This document shows, piece after piece, positions 53,523-64,000 of a stretch of DNA of 64,000 bases (positions are counted from its first letter, which is position 1; each line of letters starts with the position of its first letter). Location of the stretch: positions 859,746 to 923,745 of the forward strand of contig RDEW01000020.1 in assembly GCA_011109175.1 (NCBI GenBank), in the 5' to 3' direction. Source of the stretch: Dicyema japonicum. Taxonomy: Eukaryota > Dicyemida > Rhombozoa > Dicyemidae. The notes below the pieces were generated by a model. It was not told the origin of the DNA, ran no database searches, and was given only the letters and a program-made list of their open reading frames with translations. A program made the position numbers and the translations under genes.

Positions 53523-55091
53523 ATGATATCCGATCACTACTACATTCTTTCTAATCTCGGAAAGGGAGACTTTTCTACTGTCAAGTTGGGGATTCACAAA
53601 CTCACATCCTGTGAGGTAATTAATAAACTTATAACCAGGTTGCCATTAAAATTATCAAAACATCTAATCTCAGCCAATTCGGGATTCATCGCCTTTTGAG
53701 AGAAATAAATATTTTGAAGTCAATCAATCACACCAATGTCGTCAAACTCTACCAGGTCATCAGTTTATTTATTTTAGTTGGTCGAGGATTCTGAACACGT
53801 GTATTTGGTACAGGAGTACCTAAAGAATGGAGAATTATTTGGTTTTTATATTTATTATTCAGAACTTCTTGTTACTTACATTCGAAGGAAAAGGAGACTC
53901 ACTGAGTACTATGCGAGGGAGTTGTTCTGTCAAATTCTGTCCGGAGTGTCCTATTTGCACTCAAAGGGGATCGTCCATCGTGATTTGAAGGTTGTCGTCT
54001 GTCATAAAGCAGACTGAAAATATTTTAATTGACTGGAAGATGAACCTCAAAATAATTGATTTTGGTTTTAGTACGTTCTGCCATCCTAATGAACTATTAA
54101 CTGAATATTGCGGAAGTCCTTCTTATGCAGCACCAGAGCTATTCTCAGGGACTCCATACATCGGTCCCCCAGTTGACATTTGGGTAGATTGAGTGAAACA
54201 TTGTAGAGTATTGGTGTCATTCTTTACTCCCTCGTGTGTGGATGTCTTCCCTTTGGTGGGGACACAAGTCAGATATTTCACCTAATAATGACAAGACCTA
54301 TAAGAATTCCATATTTCCTATCACGAGGTTCAGTTGAACTTATTTGATAGAAATTGAGGACATTTTGATGAGGATGCTGACTGTTAACCCACAAAAACGG
54401 ATTAATTTAGAACAAATAGGGTGTCACCCATGGTTTTTGTCAAACATGCACCGTCCCCAGGTGGACGTAAAATCAATGGAAGTGTCAATCATTGGATCAG
54501 TTGCCATGAAAATTATGAAGTTATGGGGTACCAGGAAGATGAGCTCTTCAGAGTTGGCTATCCTTATTATTCCAAGCAAATAAATAACATGACTTTCGGG
54601 CACATCTCAGCCACTTATTCTTTACTATGCGATAAGCTGGAAACGAATAAAGAATTCAGGGACAGGAATTAGTCATTTTCTTAGGGAGAATGGGCATAAT
54701 CATATATTTTATTCTAATTCGGTATGTTTAACTGCAATTATGCGCGTGCGTCAGTGTACTACCTCAGTGCATAATAATCAATTTTTTTACGTCACAACTT
54801 ATTCCCTAGTTCACACGTGTGGAGAAATTTATGGAGGAGTTAATCCGAGAGTGTTTGATGCCACCTCCCCAGAATGCTGATTTGAGAACATACACACCTC
54901 AAATTTATTTCAGAGGCCAGTCCTTCACAAATCTTGCAATCAATCAACAGACTAATATGATTCCTTTCTACTACAAACGAAGGACTTCTGATGGAGGAAT
55001 GCTTAATCAGGGATTCTCCGTCAGTCAGGAGACTAACCCACTTGTAAGAGAACACGGATATTATCACATTGATGACAAATTTGAATATTAA
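53523..55091 (+). CDS. AMPK-related (CAMKL-type) serine/threonine kinase
   Basis: Start ATG at 53523. Glycine loop [12 protein letters not shown], intron 53616-53638 (23 nt), VAIKIIK (catalytic Lys), LLREINIL (helix C Glu), intron 53756-53777. Then [20 protein letters not shown], intron 53842-53862, GIVHRDLK, intron 53991-54012, [17 protein letters not shown] (DFG), [11 protein letters not shown] (APE) and PPVDIW. Intron 54184-54206, then [18 protein letters not shown], intron 54328-54350, [10 protein letters not shown] and HPWF. The catalytic set is complete. Where LKB1 targets have Thr two residues before CGS, this loop has Glu (LTEYCGSP). After the kinase domain come [13 protein letters not shown], like the UBA-type segment of MARK/SNRK kinases, and a tail exon ending KFEY at 55091. 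The exon link near 54480 is unclear. Confidence 0.88.
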
Positions 55092-55110
55092 AACTTGTTT
55101 ATTTAAAATG

Positions 55111-55445
55111 CTAGTAATTCCATGGTCTCCATATTTTAGCTGTACTCTTGTTTCGTTCTGAGTTTGGGATTTGAAAGCCTTTAAGTCTAAAAGTAACAAA
55201 ACTGCTGAACTCCAAAAAACTCATAAATTTGTGGTAATCCCTAATCTGCTTCATATAAAACACAGCATCCTCTAGTAAGGCTGCCTTCTCTATCTTACCG
55301 TTTTGTCTCTTAGAATAAAACAATTTTATACTCTATTAGGATATAAATCACATAAAATATCTCTAAGTTCAATCAGACTCCGATTGACACGTGCTCGTCT
55401 TCGCCTTTCGACTATGTACTTTTCGGCCTTATTGTGTGCGTACAT
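55111..55445 (-). CDS. HES/Hairy-type bHLH repressor with WRPW, very short
   Basis: Likely a DNA-binding repressor in the nucleus recruiting Groucho/TLE, as in Notch signalling. ATG at 55445. The basic region and helix 1 are VERRRRARVNRSLIELRDIL. A 23-nt intron (55309-55331) follows, then helix 2 with GKIEKAALLEDAVFYMKQI. A 24-nt intron (55187-55210) follows, and the C-terminus ends KIWRPWNY. Removing both introns gives exactly 96 codons, so 95 aa. WRPW followed by two residues matches the form of vertebrate HES1 ends. The usual basic-region Pro is not present (ERRRRARVN). No Orange domain fits between the bHLH and WRPW: the linker is only about 30 residues. Convergent with the kinase, stops 19 bp apart. 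Confidence 0.85.
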
Positions 55446-55740
55446 TAGGTGATAATATTTGATCCTCTTAAATATTGGTAGCACGTCCGAATAAGCAATA
55501 AATTTTATTATCTTTAATTGCAGTGTTCATTTCATGGGAAAACATTAGTCATTATCAATAAATTACTTCAAATTCATTGATTATTAAGGTTATTTACTCC
55601 AAACTTAAATTAATCGGCAAAATAGAAGAATCTAATTTAACATTTTAATGATATATTGATTTAATCGCAGAAATACTTGAGATGCAAATGCATTGTCTAA
55701 AACTCATGAGAATTTGATAGTAATTAAAGTCTGCGCATGT
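55446..55740. other. AT-rich upstream region of the HES gene
   Basis: AT-rich, no frames. Contains the presumed promoter of the minus-strand HES gene, without identifiable motifs. Confidence 0.4.
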
Positions 55741-56100
55741 CAATAATCTACAAGTTGGGATGGCATTATTTCCATACTCCCACGGAAAATTACTTGTTTG
55801 GGACGCCACATGTGTGGACACCTTTTCTGGGCCAGATCCCTGACTGGCACACTCATCGGCAGACAAGACGAAGGTTGGAAAATCCGAAAGTACAGATCAG
55901 TCAGAGATACTACCATTTCACTCCTATTGCTATGGAGACTTCCGAGGTCGTGGGAAGGGAGACGAACGCATTTCTCTCCAGTATCGGAAGAAGGCTTACT
56001 TCAAAGAGATGTAAGCCCGCAAAGGACTTTGAAATTCAACATAATTTGTGGACTTACGAAATACTAAAGGTTCACTCAAACGTCTGGAATTAATTTGAAG
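55740..56100 (+). mobile_element. RLE element 3' fragment (copy xii)
   Basis: One frame gives VWDATCVDTFSGPD (near 55795), another gives FTPIAMETSEVVGRETNAFL with SSIGRRL. This is the endonuclease core and tail of the family, frameshifted. 56100-56411 shows nothing recognised. Confidence 0.65.
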
Positions 56101-56410
56101 ATAATGTTTCAAGGGTGCAACCACACGTGTCATTTTAAATTCTTGCCCATCACAAACATTTTACCACATCCTGTTTTCAAAAGTACATGCACAATACTGT
56201 ATTGTGTGTTCACACTGACGGAGAGAGCATTATTTTAGAATGATCAAGTTTAAAACTAGAGGAAGTATCTACGTAATTTAATAACACCAGATATGGCGGG
56301 AAAAGGTTGAGTGTTATTAACGTCAAATTATGGTATATCCAGTTCCTATGGTCGGTATTAAATGAAAGGATTATAGGAGAAAAAATTAAAGTGACTTGTG
56401 TCCTCTTTAA

Positions 56411-56925
56411 TTAAGATTTATCAACTTTGGTTTGATTTTTTAATTTTACGAGAGGCTTTTGTGCGTTGTTCTTCCACGTGCTTCGAGAAAGTTGGTAGTT
56501 AGTCGAAATTGACTCCAAGTATTTTGGGATATTTAGTGACGGGAAGTGCCTTCCAAGAAAATTTAACTGTCGACGGTCGGAAATGGATAGAGTAACGGTA
56601 GAGTTCAACGGAGGTGGAGAAAGATGATTTAAAGTGAACCAGTTTTCAAAAGAGTTCAAATGGTCCAGGACCTCACTTGTTGATTCGCTGATGTCACTGT
56701 TTTTTGAGACGATGATGAAATCATCCGCACATGATAACAGGAATATTTTTGATTTGGTAATAAGATCGCTTAGATGGGAACAAGACGAAGCCTTAGGGTA
56801 CTCCGTTTGGAGGAGAAGATTGGATAGTGGGATCTGCGACAGTACGCCAGAAGAATGCAACAAGCGAATTATTGGCGGCAGAAAAGGCTGAGAAGTCTAA
56901 AGGGAGGAATTAAGAAAGGGTCCTG
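56411..56925 (-). mobile_element. LINE-D RT fragment
   Basis: A 150-codon frame with SSGVLSQIPLSNLLLQTEYP (a degraded V-P-Q-G-S ... L-F block), SCADDFIIVSKNSDISESTS (YADD as CADD), LNSFENWFTLNHLS and SISDRRQLNFLGRH. It matches the LINE-D copy at 40000-40260 (ITPNRRQLN). Confidence 0.65.
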
Positions 56926-56929
56926 GACT

Positions 56930-57055
56930 GGTTCACAATTGCGGTACTATTATCGAGACAACTAGAGGTATAAGGGGGAAGTCTTTTTTTCTCAGAAAAC
57001 TGTTACGTCCAGTTACAGTCAGAAACTATGACAACTGTAAAACCTAGTGACTCCT
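56930..57055 (+). mobile_element. RLE element tail scrap
   Basis: Encodes GTIIETTRGIRGKSFFLRKL, the same tail segment as 13480-13690 and copy i. Confidence 0.5.
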
Positions 57056-57059
57056 CCAT

Positions 57060-57260
57060 TTAATCTCCGTTGCTACAATGAGATAAACTCGTAAGCAACT
57101 CTTGTGGGTAAGTGCATTCCATCTAACGATTTGTATGGAAATACGCTCTATCAACCATCCCTCTTCTCCAAGATCCAATGAAACGCAGGAAGGTAAAGGA
57201 TTTGGGTTCTACAATGTCCCTGGTGATCAAATCAAACCTTTATTTCAAGACCACCGTTAA
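57060..57260 (-). mobile_element. RLE element 3' end (copy xiii)
   Basis: The minus strand gives IERISIQIVRWNALTHKSC, the last segment of the RLE protein (compare LIERISLHIVRGNALSIL). It stands back to back with the scrap at 56930-57055. Confidence 0.5.
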
Positions 57261-57619
57261 ACCAAAAAACCAAACTAAATGATCCCGACAAATTTAACCC
57301 AGGCTCTCAGCTTGACTCGATGCTCCTCCCTCGATCCTACACAAGCTCGTTAAGGCTGGGTTTTCTCCTGATCACGTTGTATCAGGCCTCCTCCGTTATT
57401 CCTTCAAATTAGGATCTCCAAGGTGTCGGCATCATGTTCTTTTTTTCCGAGACCACTTCTCTCACTCCAAAAGTCATTTTTGTGCGATTAGAATTATATT
57501 AACATAACACGAAATTCAAATAATTCAAAATTATTATTTTTCTAAAGATATATAAAATTATGCGATATATTGATTTTTTATAGTTTATAAATCGAAACGT
57601 GGCACGTAACAACACTTGA
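57260..57619. other. Spacer upstream of the dispanin gene
   Basis: Mixed sequence without a recognised frame, turning AT-rich from 57480. Presumed promoter of the next gene, no motifs defined. Confidence 0.35.
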
Positions 57620-58348
57620 ATGGACGGGTCTCACACCAATCTGGATTTGACCGTTGAAAAAAGGCTAATTTCTGAATGTTCAAATTCCAGCGAGGCTTAT
57701 TCTCAAGATATGTCGGAAGAAACTATTTCACAGAATGCCGAACACATCACATGTGATGAGTCCGTCCATAAGTCACTCTATAATTCAAACTACTCAAGTG
57801 TTTATATTAATGAGGGAGATCAAAGCTGTATCCTATCCGAATCACAGTTACATCCCACAACTATTAATCATCTCAACAAAGTATTCAACAAACCTTTGTA
57901 TTCCACAATTCCAATCCCTTTCACGAGAAAATCAGAGAAAAATGAAGGTATAAAATGTATTATGGCTCCCTCGTTCCAGAAATCAGTTAAATACTCAGTC
58001 AAAAGCTATAATTTTGAGGAAGGCAGAGACGTCTTGGATTATCAAACTTTAACCCAATCATCTATCCAGAATGGAGTTAATTCAAAGCCATTACTGTCAG
58101 AGAATATATTGAATGATCAAAAGCAGAAGAGGGTATCCCTGAAGTTACTTTACACACTGGCCTGTTTTACCTTTCTGGTTAATCCCATTTTTGGTTGTTA
58201 TTCGTTGGTCTATGCTAATCGATGTTCTGAAGTAGATGATTACTATTATGCGAACAAATCGTCAAAAATATCATATTATATTTCAATTACTGGAATTTTG
58301 ATTAGTGTTTGTGCTGGAATCCCCCTTGCTCTTTATTTTCTTAAATGA
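57620..58348 (+). CDS. CD225/dispanin-family two-pass membrane protein
   Basis: A single exon of 242 codons plus stop. The first 170 residues are hydrophilic, rich in Ser, Asn and acidic residues, without a signal peptide. Residues about 176-198 (LLYTLACFTFLVNPIFGCYS) form a membrane segment with the N-P-x-F-G ... L-V-Y-A pattern of CD225 domains. Then comes a short loop with ANKSSKISYY (the A-x-x-x-S-x-x-A-K-type loop) and a second membrane segment at about 220-241 ending at the C-terminus LK. The layout (long cytosolic N-part, two C-terminal helices) is that of dispanins such as IFITM, PRRT2 and SYNDIG. Which subfamily cannot be told, so no symbol is given. Roles in that family include membrane fusion control. 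No introns are needed, unlike the other genes. Confidence 0.75.
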   Translation: MDGSHTNLDLTVEKRLISECSNSSEAYSQDMSEETISQNAEHITCDESVHKSLYNSNYSSVYINEGDQSCILSESQLHPTTINHLNKVFNKPLYSTIPIPFTRKSEKNEGIKCIMAPSFQKSVKYSVKSYNFEEGRDVLDYQTLTQSSIQNGVNSKPLLSENILNDQKQKRVSLKLLYTLACFTFLVNPIFGCYSLVYANRCSEVDDYYYANKSSKISYYISITGILISVCAGIPLALYFLK

Positions 58349-58439
58349 CATTAAAGATTTGTTTTAAAAATTACATTTTTGTTATTAAATGTTATGTTTT
58401 GAGTAAGAGTTTCAGACTTATCACGTGCTATTTAAATGT

Positions 58440-58645
58440 GTTAGTGTTGTCCCGACGGTAGGACGTGTGATGAAAATGAAAGCGGGTGGACCTACTTCAC
58501 CTCTCTTCAGAAGCGAAAGCCTGTAATGGACTATTGGAGGATGGGAGTAATCAGCACAAGCAGACTTTATCCGTTTGGTTCCTTTCTTGGATTAATTATT
58601 TGTGATTGTTTGTGCTGGGCTTACATAATAAGAGCAGTTCCATTC
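58440..58645 (+). mobile_element. SINE2 copy d
   Basis: Contains gacggtaggacgtgtgatg, cctctcttcagaagcgaaag, cctgtaatggactattgg, agcacaagcagac and ggattaattatttgtgat in SINE2 order. Confidence 0.65.
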
Positions 58646-59672
58646 ACAACCAGCTATCAACATCAGAAACTAAGTCTTCAAGAACTAAAGTCTCTTGAAT
58701 GGCATCCTATCTGAAATTGTATATTTGTTATTTCTCCCTCGAACCAACTTCTTGTATTGATTTTATTTTCCACTGAGGAGGCCGAGCGCTATTGCATGAT
58801 CACTTTTACGACGCCTCTTGGAAACAGTACCTTTCAGATTTGGTGACTTTGAGATCCTCTTGATTTTTCTATGCCTGCACGCCTTTCGTCTCTTGTGGTC
58901 TCGGATTCTATTCTCAGGAAAGATTCTACACTCCTTCCGAGAATTTTTCTTCTGGCCAAGAAATTTACCACTGGAGATCAGAATCGTTCTTATTCGTACT
59001 TCCTCTATCTCCAAACATGCGACGGAGTCTGGACGGCGTTGTTTGAAAAAATAAATTTGAAAAGAAGCCCTTCAACCAACATCGCTATGCTTGCCTGTTG
59101 TTTGGAGACTCTTCTGAAAGTAAGACCTGACTCAACGCCATTCCAAGCGGAGTTCTGTCGTCACCTATTCTGCTATATTCCAGAAGCGGGAATAGCGACG
59201 CAGTTGAGGTTTCGGTCATCTAACTCTAATTTTTGGTTTTAAAAAAGATCAAGTCATTCAACCAATCAATTAACATCAAAGTCATTCAACCAACATAATT
59301 AAGATAGGTTTTAACATTCTTTTAATTCAAAATTATTCTTTTTAATTCAAAATTTATTACTGACAAAATAAAGTGAACAAATGGTCATGCGATTACTCCG
59401 CTACCTGGGTGTGTTATTATAGAAATAGAGATTGATCAAGAAGGGTCATTTCTTGAGGATTTTAAACAAGAAAAAAAGAGCGCTACAGGCACTCCTTAGT
59501 ACGCGAAAATTATGTTTCGGGACAGATACGTTATTTCGACCTATTCTAACTTGTGACCAACCCTAATGGACCATAACCTGCTCTTTATATAAGATCACTT
59601 TTACATTATTCTGGACACACGCATGGGAAATTGCCTAAAATCTATTACTGACAAAAGCACAAAAACAATGAA
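58645..59672. other. Intergenic with weak LINE trace
   Basis: At about 59140-59190 one plus frame gives AIPSGVLSSPILLYS, which might be a worn G-V-P-Q-G-S ... S-P-x-L-F RT block. A Lys/Arg-rich minus frame (59014-58763) overlaps it and is not recognised. From 59260 on nothing is seen. Confidence 0.3.
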
Positions 59673-62600
59673 TTAATGATCAAAAACAGCGACATTAGTA
59701 CAATCCTTTGTTTTATATACTCCAACAAGTCTATCACTCAACTCAAACATGTGTGATCTGAGTGATATAATAATAAATTGAGCATCACATGTCCATTTCT
59801 ATAATAACCAAAATACAATAACCTTAACATAATGTGCTATAATAGACACATTTCTGTAATCCAATGCTGCATCAATCTCGTCCATTACATACAATGGGGA
59901 TGGCTTATAATGATGGAGGGCAAAAACTAGTGCTAAACTACTCATAGTCTTCTCTCCACCACTCAGATTCGATATATTCTTCCATGTCTTCCGAGGAGGT
60001 CGCACACTTAATATAACCAATGATCACCTAAATACAACTCCCTCTGAGAAGGGATTCATAGAGTCCACTAATTCTAGTTCAGCATCACCTCCTAGAGTTA
60101 TCATTTGGTACATCTCCTTCAATTTTAGTGAAATAGCATCAAATCCAGCCATAAATTCGCTCAAACGTTTCTTCTTTGTTTCCTCCATGTAATTTTGTTG
60201 ATTACTCCTCACTGCAGTTAACCTCTCCAGAACATCCACTCTCCGCAAGTATAACTCTTTCTACGATATCCCCCAAAATTAACCTTTTCCTTATAATCAC
60301 GAATAGCTGCCATGTTCGGGTTCATCACATTCAGCTCTTTTTCTAAATTCTTAATAGAGTTCTCAGTGTCAATTATATTCAGTGAAGTGAGTTCCTCGAC
60401 AGTGATGACTGGCAGCATCTCCACAACCTCATCAACTTCCTTCATGGAAAGTTTAAGGATCAAAATAACCATAGAAAACAACCTCAGAATCCCAATGCTC
60501 TATTTTAGAGTACAATCCTTAATATTTTCATAAATTGTGTCATATTTTCCCTTCAATGATATTTTCTCTCGTTTTAGATCACCCTCTTGTGTGGCCATAG
60601 AGTCCAACTCCTCCTGTAACTCTTTCAGTCTGTTACCAAAACCAACAGCTTTTTCCTATCAATTAATGTCAATCTAACTGTTGACTCTTTGCTGGCTTTA
60701 ATCAATTCTGAGGCCCTTTGATCAATCTCTGTCATTTCCTTTGAGAGTTTCTCCAGTTTGTCCTCCAAATGAGTCCTATCCTTTTTCAAAGACTCTAAAC
60801 TCTCAATATTCTTCTTTATACGCCTAACATTAACACAATCTAAACATTTCACATTTTCTTTCATCCAATGATAGCTTATCCAACTCGGATTTAACAGCAG
60901 ACAGTCGACTGGTGCTCTCATCAACAGCCTTTTGTGCCAATGTAAATCGAGTCCCACGAATGGAAGCAAGTTTAGAATACAAACTCTCAACATGTGCTTT
61001 CTGTTCCTCACTGACCTTTATCTTTCTCTCCATTTCTGTTAATAATACAACAACAAACCAACAAGACATCCCTCTAATCTGCTTTTATATTCCGCCAATG
61101 CCTTTTTATCAACCACAACAGAGGCAGCCTTCTTCTTCCAATTTATAATCTTATTCTTAGACAAACTTATGTTATCCTCACATCCCTTCACTCCACATCA
61201 AAAATTACCTTTATTTCCATCTTTAATCTCTCCAAAATATGTTCAATGCTACTCTTATCACTCCCAAGCTTCTCTATATCAAGGTTTACTTCCCTTAATT
61301 GTGAGTCCAACTCTGTTATTTTATCAACCATCTAATTACAAGACTATGACTACCTCCTGAAGCTTCTGTTCTGATATAAGTAAGGTACTTGAATTAACTC
61401 CCTTATTATAGTCAGCAGAAGACAACCCCATCTTATTGCTCACTCGTTTTGTCCCTCCCCCACTCAGAGTCCCTAAACTATGTTATTAACAGTATACCAG
61501 AAGTCTCTATCAATTTTCCATCCAAAGTAACCACTCGATACCTAACTGACCCAAACGCTAAGGCAGTGGCCTTGTCAATGTCATCAGCCACCAAAGTATT
61601 CCCAATAGCAAAGAAGAAGGCAACACTATATTTATCATCAGTTGGTCTTATCAGATCATACAACCGTTTGGCCCCTTTCGGTCTTAGATAATTACACCAA
61701 ATTACATGTCAACTTTCTTTAGACTTTCTGATTTCATTTTGTTAATAATATTCAACACAATGAACGTATATGAACCCAAATTACGACTTTTTAGGAACTG
61801 AATGGCTTTCTCTGCAGTCTCATAGTCCTCCACCACAATATTGTCTAGTCTAGAACAAGCAGTTGATATGGCCACGTCATACTTAGCATCAATAAGACCC
61901 AAATCCCCCTATTAATTAATAAGAAAGTGTCCACCAATCTTCCAACAATTCCTGGTAGTCTTCCCTGTCTTTTCTCCTCCATAAATGTCTTCATAATACT
62001 TCTACTCTTATTTGCCGAAGAATAAGACTTCATTTCCTCTATTTTATTTCTATCTTGTCCAATCTCACAATAACCCCCTTATTAACCTTAACATTCATCG
62101 CTCCAATCTTATTCTTCAACTCCTTCTGTACTGTATTTTTATTTATTACTTCCTGGGAGATCTCTGACAGTTTTTCAAAATGTTCAGTATATGCCCTGTA
62201 ATATTACACAGACTCCCACTCTGTCTTAGCCTTTAGCGTCTCTTGTAACTCACCCAATTGTCTCTCTATAGCATTGGCTTTAACGTCCGCTGATTCTGTC
62301 TCACTCTTGAACATATTAAACTCAGACTCTGCTATTTCATACTATAATAAATAAAATCCTCAACATTATGTTTGGTTGAATCAGCCTCTGTCTGTAATTC
62401 TGTCAATATCTTTTCATGTTTCTGAATTTCCAGTTGAACAGGCTTTAATAAAATTGAACTCCACCTTTGTGGCTGATTTCAGCTCATCAATGACAATTTG
62501 CAGATTCTCGTTGTTTTTTGCATGTTCAGTCTTCAGTTTTTCCAAATACTCAGACAATTCTTTTTGTTTCTCAACATGAGTGGTAGACCGTCGAGTACAC

Positions 62601-63883
62601 TGCTCACTCTAATGAATACTTAGAAGTGAAATACCTCTGTTTCATTATGCTTGATTGAATCGACAACTTGTACTAGTTCCAGTTTAGTGTGTTTCTGGTC
62701 CTCTCTGACCTTGGTATCCTCAAATTCTAGCTTTTTGAACTTTTGTCGAGCATCAGACCCGACTTTATTAGCTTCTTTAAAGTGTCTGAATTATAAACAA
62801 CAGTACTTTTGTGTCTCATTATATTCATTATTAATAGTGCTCTTTGCGGAATAATATTCATTCAATTTTGCATCACAGTCATCCAATTTGACCTTCAAAG
62901 ACTTCTTCTCGTCTTCACCAGTTTTTATACGACCCTTTATATCAAATCTACAATTTCTAAAGTATTATACATGTTTTTATTAAAAAGTTTAAATTTATAA
63001 ACAGTTTGAGAATTCAGCAGGCTGAGATAGTGAATAGCTTCATCTCTGGCCTCTCTCAGTTCGTTCTTTTCAATTTCTGACTGTTTTGTCAATGTGAACT
63101 TGCATCACCCCAAACAACTACCATGTTAACTTTGGCATCAGAGAGTTTAGCTATTCTATCCTCATAAATGTCAATAATTCTTTTGTATTTGTTCGACCCA
63201 ATGATATCCTCTAGGTATTCAAGCATCCCTTCGTCGTTCTCTCCTACAGAGATTGGTTTCATAAGGGAAATCTGTTCAACCTCTCCCTATCATTATATCC
63301 TTCCATTTCACCTGTAAGATAAGAAACCGGTTATTCTGAATTCCAATTCCACATTGTTTTAGATGACTGGCGACCTGCTTTGCTGAGATTTTCTCGTTGT
63401 CATGATAATAGTTAGAAACCCCTTCTTTGTTGACAGTCCGACGAATTGTGAACTTTTTGTTATCGTCGGTTTGGTTAACGTTAATTTGTCTGAATTCTAT
63501 AGAGACTGAACAGCTATGAATGTTTGAGAACGATGAGCTGTTGTGGATTAGCACTGCCAGGTTCTTTGAACGTATCTTTTGGGCTCTAAATCCAAAGACA
63601 AATAGAATGGCATCGATAATGTTTGACTTTCCACTTCCATTTGGTCCGACAATACAAGAAAAGTTCTATAATGAAAAAATAAAAATACATTGTGGAATGG
63701 ACCCAGTCGGTTGACTCCAGCGTAGGATTTGAAATTTTCCACTACTAGATAGTCGATTATGAAGCGGCTTTGTGGATTGAGATCGTCTGCTAATACAACA
63801 TCTTCTTCAATCTCTATTTGTCCTAAGGACTCAACAGAATCAATATTATTGGGATCGAAATCAACTGAAGAAACTTGCATCAC
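59673..63883 (-). CDS. SMC4: Condensin subunit SMC4
   Basis: ATPase arm of condensin, compacting chromosomes in the nucleus with SMC2. Start ATG at 63883 (a second in the next codon). The N-terminal ATPase half has VVENFKSYAGVNRLGPFH, a 23-nt intron (63666-63688) and IVGPNGSGKSNIIDAIL (Walker A). Then NNRFLILQ, a 25-nt intron (63287-63311) and GEVEQISLMKP. Coiled-coil exons follow. The hinge area shows GRLPGIVGRLVD, KYDVAISTACSRLDNIVVED and YRVVTLDGKLIETSG. The C-terminal half shows LSEFMAGFDAISLKLKEMYQ, MITLGGDAELELVDSMNPFS, a 21-nt intron (60007-60027), NLSGGEKTMSSLALVFALHH (signature) and LYVMDEIDAALD (Walker B/D-loop). A 24-nt intron (59799-59822) precedes QFIIISLRSHMFELSDRLVG. Many introns of 21-30 nt. 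Close to the usual family length and SMC4 rather than other SMCs by the FSEG/LVDSxxPF block. Confidence 0.93.
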
Positions 63884-64000
63884 TGATGACGTTTAGATAG
63901 TCTACTGTAGGCGCCAATCTATTTAAATATATTTAAATTAAATAATAATAATATAATAATAATTAGAAGAGTTAACTTCCAACTCATCCTTATCCCTCTC
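63884..64000. other. Upstream region of SMC4
   Basis: AT-rich sequence with an aataataataatataataataa-like run near 63940. The presumed promoter lies here, but no element can be named. Confidence 0.4.

Noticed and set aside
58763-59014. Lys/Arg-rich minus frame, considered as a ribosomal or nucleolar protein
   Set aside because: No match to a known basic protein, and the other strand shows a weak RT-like motif; not supported as a gene.
1-64000. CRISPR arrays, bacterial operons, rRNA genes
   Set aside because: No regular spacer-repeat arrays or rRNA-like stretches; gene structure is eukaryotic throughout.

Overview
This is nuclear DNA of an animal whose genome is compact in its genes but full of old transposons. 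Seven host genes can be read: an ALIX/PDCD6IP-like BRO1 protein, DNA polymerase epsilon subunit 2, a FERM-domain protein, an AMPK-related kinase, a HES-type bHLH repressor with a WRPW motif, a CD225/dispanin membrane protein and condensin subunit SMC4. Six of them are split by GT...AG introns of only about 21-28 nt; only the dispanin gene is a single exon. Animal-type genes plus such introns fit dicyemid mesozoans best, as their introns are known to average about 26 nt. The assignment is an inference. An orthonectid or another reduced animal parasite is not excluded. The standard genetic code fits all exons.

Layout. 1-4.6 kb: decayed non-LTR retroelements and two tRNA-derived SINE families. 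4.65-7.4 kb: ALIX (minus), with a 339-bp internal duplication joined at an N. 7.5-13.7 kb: SINEs, a gag-like remnant and two LINE families. 13.75-15.6 kb: POLE2 (minus). 15.6-46.5 kb: a transposon graveyard holding RLE-type (R2-like) retroelements, APE-type LINEs, an RTE-like LINE, Tigger/pogo, hAT and Ginger-like integrase elements. The same stretch holds an exact 3 x 167 bp tandem repeat and an endogenous narna-like viral polymerase with a second fragment elsewhere. 46.5-47.8 kb: FERM gene (plus). 48-53.5 kb: more retroelements and an IS630/Tc1-like transposase. 53.5-55.4 kb: kinase (plus) and HES (minus), convergent with 19 bp between stop codons. 55.7-57.3 kb: retroelement fragments. 57.6-58.35 kb: dispanin gene (plus). 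59.7-63.9 kb: SMC4 (minus).

The host genes cover unrelated housekeeping and developmental jobs (ESCRT/endosome, replication, cortex, signalling, Notch-type repression, membrane, chromosome condensation), so no operon-like logic is seen. The repeats are mostly dead, 5'-truncated and frameshifted, and often nested. That allows some relative dating: hAT inside Tigger, LINE inside Tigger, RLE inside the Ginger-like element. Family labels used below: RLE = RT plus CCHC/restriction-like endonuclease element; LINE-B, LINE-C and LINE-D = three other non-LTR families; SINE1 and SINE2 = tRNA-derived repeats.
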